NCBI GenBank assembly: GCA_024516035.1
Contig: CM044959.1
Location: 37,708,369-37,772,368, forward strand
Length of the DNA stretch: 64,000 bases
Direction of reading: 5' to 3'
Origin: Bactericera cockerelli
Taxonomy: Eukaryota > Arthropoda > Insecta > Hemiptera > Triozidae
Below are positions 40,401 through 52,935 of the stretch, in pieces. Below the pieces are notes generated by a model. That model was not told where the DNA came from and ran no database searches. It saw only the letters and a list, made by a program, of their open reading frames with translations. Both the position numbers and the translations under genes were made by a program. The number at the start of each line of letters is the position of its first letter. Position 1 is the first letter of the stretch.

Positions 40401-43400
40401 CACACATGGTGACCTGGGTTCGATTCCCAGCGGGGGATGATTTTTTCTGCTCTGTACTTGGATGTTCGGGGTCCACTCATACCTCGTGAGGAAAAATGAG
40501 TAGCTGCTTTAATGTGAAGCAGCGACCAGTGGCAGAATCTTAGGCAAAAAAATAATACAAGACATTGTAAATTAAAGTCCTATGATTCTGCGCTACCCAC
40601 TAAAATTGTGACATAATAACACAAAGAAAAATCATTATTATATTATTATATTTATTTTCTTTATAAAGAAACATTTATACAAAGGTACTTCTCCTAAGCT
40701 TTGAAGGGCTTCTAAGAGAAGTGTGTTACTTGCAAGATTGAATGACAGATAGTGTTTAAGTGACTACTCAATAAAGCATTACAATATTATACAAAATAAT
40801 AAATTTGGGAGTTGATGTGGTTACATTGCTAGACTTGTAATGTTTACTATCTAGCTTATGGGTTCGTGGGGCAGTCTGAGGAAACAAAATAATAAATTTG
40901 GGAGTTGATGTGGTTACATTGCTAGACTTGTAATGTTTCCTATCTAGCGTATGGATTCGTGGGGCAGTCTGAGGAAACAAATGGAAATGCCTCGAGCCTG
41001 GTAGGCACCATGTGTCGGGAGAAAAACGATGACATGTTTGTTGTATTAAATAAAAAAAATTAAATGTGTCCTTGTGTACAAAACGTGATTTTCTTATCTA
41101 TGTATTAAAAAGAAGAAAAAAAACTTATGAACAATTAAAATATGGAACAAATCAATCCCCCACTCACCGCCTACCGTCTACGTTCCGCATGGATTGAATA
41201 GTTTGCATAAGGGAGAATTCTTTCACGTTAGAATGGCTTCTTTTGAGGTGGTAGAAAATGGTTGCTGGTGGTTATCTACTACGAGTACTATTATTAATTA
41301 AGATAAATTCAAGTTAAACTATGATTTCTTTGTGGTGAATTTCAAGGCTTATTATTATTATTTAACACTTTATTGGTCAACTACATGATACATTCAACAA
41401 AATAAGACATGAAAAAAAAAGAACACAATAGAATATGTAGTGAACCAAGGGGCGAGTTTAAGCCTGTGTTTTCTCTTATTATTATTATTATTATTTAACA
41501 CTTTATTGGTCAACTACATACATTCAACAAAATAGGACATGATAAAAAAACAAAACAAAATAGAATATGTAGTGAACCAAGGGGCGAAGTTAAAGCCTAT
41601 GGCTTTCTCTTTCACCGAACCCCATAGGATATAAAAAATAATGAAAAAAAAAATATATATAATAATAAATAACTTTTAAAAAAGTAGAAGGAAACAAAAG
41701 TTAACAAAAAAAAAAGAGAAAAGAAAATTTTAAAGGTACAGAGAAAAGTATAGAAAATAGAGGAGAAGAAGAAGAAAAAGAAGGAGGAGAAGAAGAAGGA
41801 GAAGAAAGAGGAGAAGATGGAGAAGAAGAAGAAGAAGAGAGGAAGGAGAAGAAGGAGGAGGAGGAGAAGAAAGAGGGGAAGAAGGAGAAGAAGAAAGAGG
41901 AGGAGGAGAAGAAGAAGAAGAAGAAGAAGAAGAATAAGAAATTAGATAGGAAAGGAGGGACATCATATTTCCATGTTTTCCAAATATAACTTGAGTTTAT
42001 GTTTGAATGAGATTCTCTTCCACCGAACCCCATCAGGCTTCTTCATCAGTTTTACCTGTCTCTCAGTTTCTTCTCGTAGTAGTGCAGCGTGTTGTACAGG
42101 TAGGTGACGGGCCGGTCATGGAACTTGTAGAGGCAGCCCAGGTGTTCCAGCAGGGTCTCCAGACTCTTGGTTATATTTGTTTAATCTTTTTGTTTTTCTT
42201 TATATTTCATTGTGTTCTACTGTATATATTTTTTGTTCTACCTAATAAAGCTTATAAAAAATAAATAAAATAAAAACCCCTCCAGGCTTCTTCATCAGTA
42301 TTACCTATCTCTCAGTTTCTTCTTTTTTTCCTTATTGTATATTTGTTTAATCTTTTTGTTTTTCTTTATATTTCATTGTGTTCTACTGTATATATTTTTT
42401 GTTCTACCTAATAAAGCTTATAAAAAAAACGCTTGCATACGAGTCTGCAACCATTGGGACATTTTCATCTTTACTATTCAAGGTCTAAAACTTAACTGAC
42501 CAAATTTCGTATTGTGCGCATGACACATACTTTTTCTCTTCTCTCTTTTTATAATTTAATATTTCGTTATTGTGCGCATGACACATACTTTTTCTCTTCT
42601 CTCTTTTTATAATTTAATATTTCGTTACATAATTTCGTCACATAATTTCGTTACATAATTTTGGTTGTGTGCCAGAGCAAAGACATGAAAATGTCAAAAA
42701 AAAACCCCCTTCAGGCTTCTTCATCGGTTTTACCTGTCTCTCAGTTTCTTCTCGTAGTAGTGCAGCGTGTTGTACAGGTAGGTGACGGGCCGGTCATGGA
42801 ACTTGTAGAGGCAGCCCAGGTGTTCCAGGAGGGTCTCCAGACTCTTGGTTATATTTGTTTAATCTTTTTGTTTTTCTTTACATTTCATTGTGTTCTACTG
42901 TATATATTTTTTGTTCTATTTATTTATTTAATAAGTTAACGGGAGATACCCAGTTTTACAATGTGACCCTAGTCTTAATACTAATATTAATATAAAAAAA
43001 AAGAGAGAGAGAGAGAGAAAAGAGAAAGAGAGAGAGAGAGAGAGAAAGAAAGAGTGGGGGGGGGGAGAGAGAGAGAGAGAGAGATAAGAAAAACGCTTGC
43101 ATACGAGTCTGCAACCATTGGGACATTTTCATCTTTACTATTCAAGGTCTAAAACTTAACTGACCAAATTTCGTATTGTGCGCATGACACATACTTTTTC
43201 TCTTCTCTCTTTTTATAATTTAATATTTCGTTACATAATTTCGTTACATAATTTTGGTTATGTGCCAGAGCAAAGACATGAAAATGTCAAAAGAATTCAC
43301 GTTAGAAAGTTCTACCTAATAAAGCTTATATAAAAAAAACCCCCATCAGGCTTCTTCATCAGTTTTACCTGTCTCTCAGTTTCTTCTCGTAGTAGTGCAG

Positions 43401-46400
43401 CGTGTTGTACAGGTAGGTGACGGGCCGGTCATGGAACTTGTAGAGGCAGCCCAGGTGTTCCAGCAGGGTCTCCAGACTCTTGGTGACGGGAGGCAGCTCC
43501 AGGTAGCGGTGGATCACGATGTCGAACACGGGGAGGAAGCGGAGGCACACGTTGCCGAAGTAGACGGGCAGGGACTGGTAGGTGGAGGAGCCGGACTGGT
43601 CCAGGATGCCTGATAATAATAATAACACTCTTTAGTGAAAGGTAACCACCAGGCGAGGTTAATGCTTAAAGCATTTTCTACCACCTAACCCTCAGAGTCT
43701 TATTATTATGTGGTTACAAACTCAAACTAATGGGGAAAAATTCGTGCACTGGGTGGGATTCGAACCAACGGATCCCTACGCTACCTGGATTACCAGACTA
43801 GCGCGTTAACCACTTGACTACCAGTGCACATTACTGGTAGTCAAGGTGGGAGAAGGATTTTTTTTTTTTTTAAAAGATGAATGTTTCACAGCCGTTTTTA
43901 TTTCGTAGCTATGAAACAGGAGCTACTGTAGACGCTTGTGGTCTGTGTTGTAGCCTGCCCATCCCGTAGTATGCCTCCCCTCTGATGGGCGAGAAGTGAC
44001 ACAATACTTCCCAATTAGGTGTTGGGTCAACACGAGCGCACCGGAAGGTATCCCTTACAAACAATTGTAACCAAACTAAGAATACAAATTTTTGTCGGCA
44101 CGAGGGATCGAACCCGGGACCTTCCGCATTGCAAGCGAATTCCTTAACCACTGAGCTAATCGAGCGCTCATTTATTTAATTTTTTATTATTGACTATTAT
44201 TGACTTGGTGGGAAGTGGGAATTGTTGACTCTTGGGTCCCCTGTTTCTGCCAATTACAGCTATTTAAACTATAATATTCCCTTCCTTGGTCCAAACCCCA
44301 CAGGTTTCAGTGGCAAACCCGAAAAAATGGCACCCAATAGCCTTTATGGATTTGGAATTTTTCTCTAAGAACATTACTGAACTTGACAGTTATCATTTTC
44401 CCCCTCATGCAAGGAGGAAAGACGTGTTGTCTGAAGACATAGAAGGTCTTCTTCAATCAACTCGACCCCTAATTTTTTGATGCTATGATTCAATTCAATT
44501 CAATTATGTATTTATTGTACCGAATATTAAAAGTGGACATGTAGTACAAAAGTCAATAATAAAATAAAAATACATATTAAGTTTAAATGGTTGCTCCCAC
44601 CCTCAGGCATCCTCTATGAGTTAGAGGTAATAAAAACTATTTTAAGAAATGAAACTACTCCACAAAAAAAGAGGACTGTATCCTGTAGACTTCTTTAGAT
44701 CCGCAAAATAGTTCTATGTACATAATCTGTACTTAAATTAACATTCAAATAAATGTGCCCCCGTTCATATTATGTCCAATTTTTTTCTTATTTCCCTTAT
44801 TTTACCTATAATTTTATGGAACCCCGCTATTATGAACTACCCCTGGTCCCAATTAGTTCATAATAACGGGGTTCTACTCTATTATTAATGCAAATAATTT
44901 TTTTTTTTATATAGATTTTTTTACCTTTATTGTTGTGTTTATATACTGACATTTGTAAATAGGACTAGCTCCGTTAATAAACACCCGTTTACCAGGCTTT
45001 TTATTATTATTATTAATTACAAATGATTTTTTTTTTCCAATAACTTTATTATATTTTATTTTAATATTCATACATATCCTTCATTTAATATTTAACCCAC
45101 AAAAAACTACCGTTAAAAAAAGGGCCAAGTTCCAGAACTCCTATCCAAAAAGGTTTCGCCTATGAATGCAGTGATATCTTGTTTGCGGCCAAGTTATCTT
45201 GGTACTAAACTATTTCTTTTATTAAACCCAGTTTTCTCAGTTCCTCATTTGGTATGTTTTTAACTGCAAACTATCCTCTAACTTGGCCAGTGTCGCTCCT
45301 TGTGATGGTTATATTGTTATTCTGTACCTATACATATAGTCGTAATATTCCATTCAACCGATGGCATAAAACTGGCCAAGTTAGGGGATATTTTGCAATT
45401 AAAAACATAGCAAATGAGGAACTGAGAAAACGGGGTTTAATAAAAGAAATAGTTTAGTACCAAGATAACTTGGCCGCAAACAAGATATCACTGCATTCAT
45501 AGGCGAAACCTTTTTGGATAGGAGTTCTGGAACTTGGCCCTTTTTTTAACGGTAGTTTTTTGTGGGATATCATTACTTTTTGTAAATGGTTCGTTTCCCA
45601 GCACGTTTCATTATTTTTTATTAAAAATTTCAAGATTATTCACTTTAATATGCTCCCTAAAACGACACCGATTAACAGCAGAAATAGTGCGAAAGTGCCG
45701 GTTTTCAGATTTTTCCCTATACTTTTACAATGAACCCTAGCACCATACTAAATTTCAGCTTTTTAGGTAGTAGGGAAGTGTCTCATAATTTATATACATA
45801 ATATAGTATACTTCCTCCCTAAAACGACACCTTTTAACAGTATTTAGAACTTTTTCAGATTTTTCCCTGTACTTTTACAATAAACCCTACCATCATGCAA
45901 AATTTCAGCTTTCTAGGTAGTCGGGAAGTGCTTCATAATTTAGATCAATAATCGATTATATATTTTCTCCCTAAAACGACACCGTTTTACACCATGATAG
46001 GTGAAAAAATTCCTGTTTTCAGATTTTTCCCTTTACTTTTACAATAAACCCTACAATCATGCAAAATTTCAGCTTTCTAGGTAGTCGGAAAGTGCCTCAT
46101 AATTTTGATGATCTGTCAGTCAGTCAGTCAGTATCAAAATCGCAAATTTCAAAATTACATTCCTCTGAAAGTTTTTTGCATAGAGTCTTTAAATTTTCAA
46201 TGTCTTTTTAATGATATTAGGACAATCTCTGTTCCAAATTTCATATCTCTATGATCAATTGAACCGAAGATATGAGGGTGTGAAAAACCGGGTGAATCGG
46301 TTCGTGTAAAGATACACTGCCGTGCTTGCTGGAACTTGGCCTGGCGCACTGCCGTGCGCTCAGATAGTTACTGCAATCCAATGTACTTTTCAGTATGTGG

Positions 46401-47242
46401 TGGATTGCAGCATATAAAATCTTACATTTTATATGCTCTTGCATTATTAACATGATCATCTTGCATTTTAATTTCTCACCTTCGGGTGCAAACTTCTCCG
46501 GATAGTTCTGGTGGAAGGTCAGATGTTTCTCGTGCCAGTCGGACTGTGTCCAGTGCTCGGGAGAGTTCTCCTTCACAAACTCGGACACTCTGTTGCGGAA
46601 CTCCGCCGCCTTGAACAGAAGCAGCTGGATGATGAAGAAACACACCTGCGTGGAACATACATTTTATTTTAACATTTGGTTTTTATTGATAAAACATGAC
46701 AGATTATAAATTTAATTAAAAATAAATCATTGGGTGACCCTTCAATACTTGCAGCGTTCCCGCGCTGCAAGGCAATTTATTTATTTACACTTTATTTTTT
46801 TACAAAACAATCATCAACAAAAAATCAATAACAATAAATTAAAAAAAAACTTAGAAGTATGTACAAAAAAATAATAAAGATCAATATTAATTTTTAATTA
46901 CAGTTGTTTTGTAATCCGGGGCGAAGTTAATGCCTCAGGCATTCTCTGCCACTTAACATTCAATTTTAACATTTGGTTTTTATTGATAAAACATCACAGA
47001 TTATAAATTTCATTAAAAATAAATCATTGGGTGACCCTTCAATACTTGCAGCGTTCCCGTGCTGCAAGGTAATTTACATGCTTTGCAGTAGGATTGACTT
47101 GACTTTTTCATCTCCAGTTTTTTTCATTTAATTTTAAAACTAATTATTACAAGCTGTGTCACCACAGCCTTCACTTAAGTAAAATATTCTGTCTAGGGAC
47201 GCTAGGGTAAAATATAGATCTTAGATTACACGCACGAACGCG

Positions 47243-47302
<60 letters not shown>

Positions 47303-50300
47303 CACTCACACGCTCACTCACTCACTCACTCACCTGAGCCTCGGAGCCTTCCTGAGTGCGCAGGGCCAGACACAGCACTAGTCGGTCTATGGTGACAATG
47401 TTGTACTTCCAGATCATGTTGTTGATAGCGTCCACACATTTGTTGACGTGCTGACCTGGACCAGAAAAACAATAAGGGGTTAACACACACAATTTTCTTA
47501 ACATTTAGACCACAAACCAGACAAATTGGGTAAACACACATTTTTTTATGTGTAGACCTAAAGCAAATGTATAGGGACAGAGGAAAGGTTTGGGAAGCAT
47601 TGAAACACATTTTGGAGCCAGCGTCGATGGTAAGTTGACGTAAGACAGTTGAATCAAAGCAACATCGGTTTTGGTGGATGACCACTCGGGTGTAAACATG
47701 TTGTGTTGTTTTCCGGCCCAATCCAGGCAGAGTAAGGTTAATATAAGTAGTTGGTTTGTGAATTTTCAACGAATGGGGGCTGGAACCGCCATCTCGAATG
47801 AACTAGATGATAAGTTAAACAAAAGAAGAGACATTTTGTAAGTTTTCAAATTTCAAGATTTTTTTAATGAGGCTTTCTTAACTTTAGTTCAAACTAAAAC
47901 AATTCAACAGCCAGAGCAACATCTAAATTAAAACAACACAGGAAGGTAAAACCAAGCCAACAACAATACCAAAACATTATTAATAACCACGCAATCACAA
48001 TACGAAATATTCAAACCTTTTCTGCATCAAAATTTTTCGTATTAAAATTTATTCCCGACGTCGCGGCCGCAACACCCACACATCTTGCAATAGAATCACA
48101 CACAGACACAAGACGGCACAGCGGCTGCTCCAGATAGAAAAGAAGGAACGGGTTCGTATGCATCGGAGAGTCACGGCGACCACAGAGACAAAGAGAGACT
48201 AGTGTTTAAGACAGGCTTTCCTGTTGTGTTTACAACAGTTTAGATTCAACAGGCACAAGTGCAAAGTCCCCTGTAGCAGTATAGCCACACGAGTATGGTG
48301 GACATCACGGAACAGGAGAACCTCAAGGCGGACTTGGAACACAGCTTTCGCACCATGAACAACTGCCGCGCCACATTCCCGCCCCAGAAACCCTCCGACA
48401 TGGAGTCACGAGCCGGCGTGTTCCAGATCTGCCCCACCGTGCAAGGCGCCGAGCAGTTCACAGCGAGGGAGCAGAGCCGCATGCAGTCCTGCCTGCCTCA
48501 GCTCTGGCTCAGTCACTTCCAGCCTTTTCCCTTTCCACCTGAGGAGCAATGGCGTGATGTTCCGAGTGAGGAAAACGATCTCTCAGCCGCCTCCGCAGTG
48601 AAAGGCATGATCACCGTCGATACGAACACGGGAACAAAAGCCGCCGCTCGTTTCGACTATCTCCACACAAGTTTAACATTGGACGTGGCAGGACTGATCA
48701 TCTATGTGGAGACGACGTGTGGCGCGTGTTCCGATGTGCAAATCATTATCGATGATACGCGGGTCCATGTGTTGGCACTACGTGAGGAAACTAAAACGGC
48801 GGATGTGAACGGTCCCTGCGACTACAAGGAGGTAACAGACATGGAGAGGCCTACAGCTGCTATGTGCTGCGGCACTACTGCCGCACGTTTCATCTGCCTC
48901 ACCCTATAGAGCAGGAGGGAGCTTCCATTCAACAGGAGAACAATGTCATGAGGATCTTTATTCCTTGGAAGTAACGTAGCGAAAAACACAAAGTGTAAAG
49001 GTGAAACGCTTTTAGTAATCAACGGTCTTGAATTAGTATGACACGATATGGATGAGGAAATAAATGTATCATAGAGATTAATTAGCAGAGTGATTGAGAT
49101 TATTTAAGAGAATTTTCTAGTTAAAAGATGAATTGTTTTGTTGAAGCAAGAATTTTTGAGACGGGGATTTAACGCCCCATTAGTTGACTTACAAACCAGG
49201 AACCTCTATTAGCCTGACCCAGTCTTAGTTAAGGCGGGAATAGCTACCTATCATCATCTCCTATGTAGTAATACTTCTGCTCCAGAAAAACTTCCATGTA
49301 GTTCTCATTTACGTTTGCAAGAAGTATTGATATCCCCAAAAAAACTTTGGTTAAAAAAAAACCAAGTTCCACGATTCTTATCCTAAAAGTTACAGCCAAT
49401 AAAAGTAGAGTGTATCTTTTTTGCAGCCAAGTTTCCCTTGTAACTACACCATGTCTTTTATCAATTTCCATTTTCCGAGTTCCCCATTGCGTGTCCTTAT
49501 AAATACCAATTTTACTCTCTTGCACAAAATTAAAGTATCAATATACAATTAAATGGCTGTAAACCTACCAGAAGGTGTAAAAATGACCAAATTAGAGGAA
49601 ATTTGGTACAAAAATGACACACATTGAGGAACTCAAAAAGTGAGATTTGATTAAAAGGTAAACTTGGCCATAAAAATTGTATCACTGCGGGACGTTTTAA
49701 AGATAGAGTATTAGTGTTGTCAGGCCAAAAGACAATAACACAAATCATTAGCATCCTTAACAGGGTTAGCGTTAGAGAGGGCATCCCACTGAATAACGTG
49801 GAAGTAGAAGAGCCACCAACCAACCTCAACCATGAGGAAGAGGTTAGAGAATGCCGACCTCAAGTAGGTTTGGGAGAAGGCAAAGTGAAAGAAGAAGAAG
49901 ATTGGTGAACACAAAAGATTGAATGTGATATATTTTATACACATAAAGCGAGTTTGAGTACTTGTGATATCACATCGTGCTTAAAGAGGCCCACAGACGT
50001 ACTATATTATTGTGCGAGGTGGGTTGCACAATACATACAATGACGGTCAATATTATTGTACAATACACTCACCGGCACAATTAACCGACCACTTCCTGTT
50101 TTTCCATTTGACTCCATGTATTTCCGTACGGTCTAAATTTAACTTAACTTTTTTTGTAGATAAAATTTTCTCGGTATTTTTCTTTCGATAGAAAACCAAC
50201 AGTACGGAGTTCAATACTGACCAGAAGAAACATGTTTAACTCAATCAGTCACTTTTATTTTGATAGAAAACAAACGGTATGGAAATTTATACTCCATAGA

Positions 50301-52901
50301 AAGAACATTTTTTAAATTAATGTATAAAACTTTGATGACTGGAAAGGTTAAACATGTTTTTTTCTGCTCAGTGCAACCTCCGTACTGTTGGTTTTCTATC
50401 TAGAGAAAAATACCTTGAAAATTTTATGTACAAAAATAGTTAAGTCAAATTTAGACCGTACGGAAATACATGGAGTCAAATGGAAAAAACAGGAAAAGGT
50501 CGGTTAATTCTGCCGGTGAGTGTATGTTTCTTTGTGCAATAAATTGTATCAAATCGAATGGAGACGACATGGACGGTTCTGCAATCACGAGCACCGACGT
50601 ACAATCATATTGTCTAATCAGTTCTCGTATTTTGCAATGCGGCCTTTAAAAATAAATTGGTATAATTAGTCAAGTTATGGCTGATATATTTTTTTGTCAC
50701 AAAATAAAAAAATAAGAAAAGTACAAATTATGTCGCAAAAGACATTTCAAATTTGCTTACAATTGTTTGTAAGGGATACCATCCGGTGGGCTCGTGTTGA
50801 CCCAGTACCTAATTGGGAAGTATTGTGTCACTTCTTGCCCATCAGAGGGGAGGCATACTACGGGATGGGTAGGCTACAACACAGACCACAAGCGTCTACA
50901 GTAGCTCCTGTTTCATGGCTACGAAATAAAAACGGCTGTGAAACACTCATCTCTAAAAAAAAAAATATTGTCTAAACAGTTCTCGTATTTTGCAATGCGG
51001 CCTTTAAAAATAAATTGGTATAATTAGTCAAGTTATGGCTGATATATTTTTTTGTCACAAAATAAAAAAATTGAAATCGGAGCAAAAAATACCTTCTTCC
51101 GAGTTGGCGAACTTGAAGACCAGATAGTCGCAGAACTTCCTCAGATGCGCAGAGAGGGCGCGCGCACCTATCTTCTCGAGGATTTTGTACACGATGGGGT
51201 TGATGCGGTCAGTGTCCAGGATCATCTGCCAGAGCAAGCAGAGGAACAGGGGCGGCGTGTGGGCGGCCGAGAAGTGGGCGATGATGTCGTTCTCATTGCT
51301 CATGGAGGACCTGTGGTGCACAACACAAGCTAATTACATTCGAACCTGGATATAAGAGAAGAATTTCCAGGTCAAATTTACGTCTCCATAAGGAAAATAA
51401 CCTCCTTATAAGAGGCAATGTGAAAGAAGAAGAAGACTGGTGAATACAAAAGATTGAATGTGATATATTTTATACACATAAAGTGAGTTTGAGTACTTGT
51501 GATATCACATCGTGCTTAACACTTCAACTGTCAATTTATTTTGACGAAACCTCTTCACAAAATGCTCATTTTGCCTCAGTAGCTTGATCGATAAGGCGGA
51601 CTTGTAACCTGGAGGTCGGTGGTTCAAGTCCCGGTTTCAGCGTAGATTTAGTAAAGCGAGTTTGAGTAGTTGTGATATCACAAAAGTGATTAACACAAAT
51701 ATGATAACTGAACTGAACCTCCTTATAAGAGAACAAATTCCGGTCCCTTGAAGTCTCTTTTATCAAGGCTCAACTGTATTTCGTAAAATAAAAATAATAA
51801 TATTCCATACTACCAATATATCTACAGTAAAGAAAGTGAGAAAATCTTAAAGACTTCCAAATTGAAATCCAAAGTATGTGGAAAGTTCGGGCTCGAATTG
51901 TTCCAATTTTTTTTAAACTAAATCTTTGCTGTACTTGGGACTCGAATCACCGACCTCCAGTGACGAGTGCGCCGCCTTAACGAACGAGCTAGTGAGGTCG
52001 ATTCGTTCCAGTAATCATTGAAAATTCCTCAAAACTTCAGAGTTGAGGACTTGCAGAAGACGGCGATTTTCGGGAGAGCCCATATCATCAGAAAAGTTCC
52101 ATGTTAACTACCCCTCCGCCCTCGTATCAATAACCTGAGAAGCACTGTTTACTTCTAGTTATTAAATTCAATATCCCTAAAGTTTGTTTGTTTTATGTTT
52201 AAATGTTTCTAGTCATAAAGATTTTTTTATATACAACTTCTCAAACTATCTTTACTAAATTTTTGCTCAACTTGGTACTTGAACCACCGACCTCCAGGTG
52301 ACAAGTCCGTCGCCCTATTGATTGAGCTACTGAGGCCGGTCAGAGGAGTAAAATAAACCAAGTGATAATAGTAATAAATAATAAACGAAACGAGATTAAG
52401 TAAGCAGCTTTTTGATTTTTTTTTACAAAAATCCTAAAACACGAATCACCTGGTTCATCGAAACAAAGAAAGATCTTGCGGAAATGGCAATATCGGGAGA
52501 AGAAAGTTTGGACAGAGCAGATTTCAGACAGAGGGTGAAAACATTTCAAGGGTACAAGGAAAGGGAGACGAAGAAAACAGGAGCCCCCTGGACAGAAGAG
52601 AGGAAGAAACAACTTGGCGAAATAATAAGAGAATATTGGTCGGAAAGAAAAAAGATGAAATGAGTACATCGTATCAGTATAATCAGTATAAACAGAAAAG
52701 TGAGAAGTTGTATTAGATGTACAATTGTACATGAATATCAGAACATACCTGGACAGCTGTTTCGAGCTTATTTGCTCTCATCAGCAGGTAATAGTTCTGA
52801 ATGTCCATGCCATCAACTAACTTCTCTATTTTAATCAGTATAAACAGTATTTTAATCGTGCTTTATCGTTTTCCGTGGTCCTTTCTAGCTGGCCAAAATC
52901 G

Positions 52902-52935
<34 letters not shown>

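Noticed and set aside
41701..42033. Ser/Phe-rich open frames
   Set aside because: Translation of the (GAA)n polypurine tract.
45254..45457. 67-codon open frame
   Set aside because: Falls across the centre of a foldback element and has no recognisable domain.
48822..49022. Minus-strand open frame of 66 codons
   Set aside because: It overlaps the sHSP-like gene on the other strand and has no similarity to any family I know.
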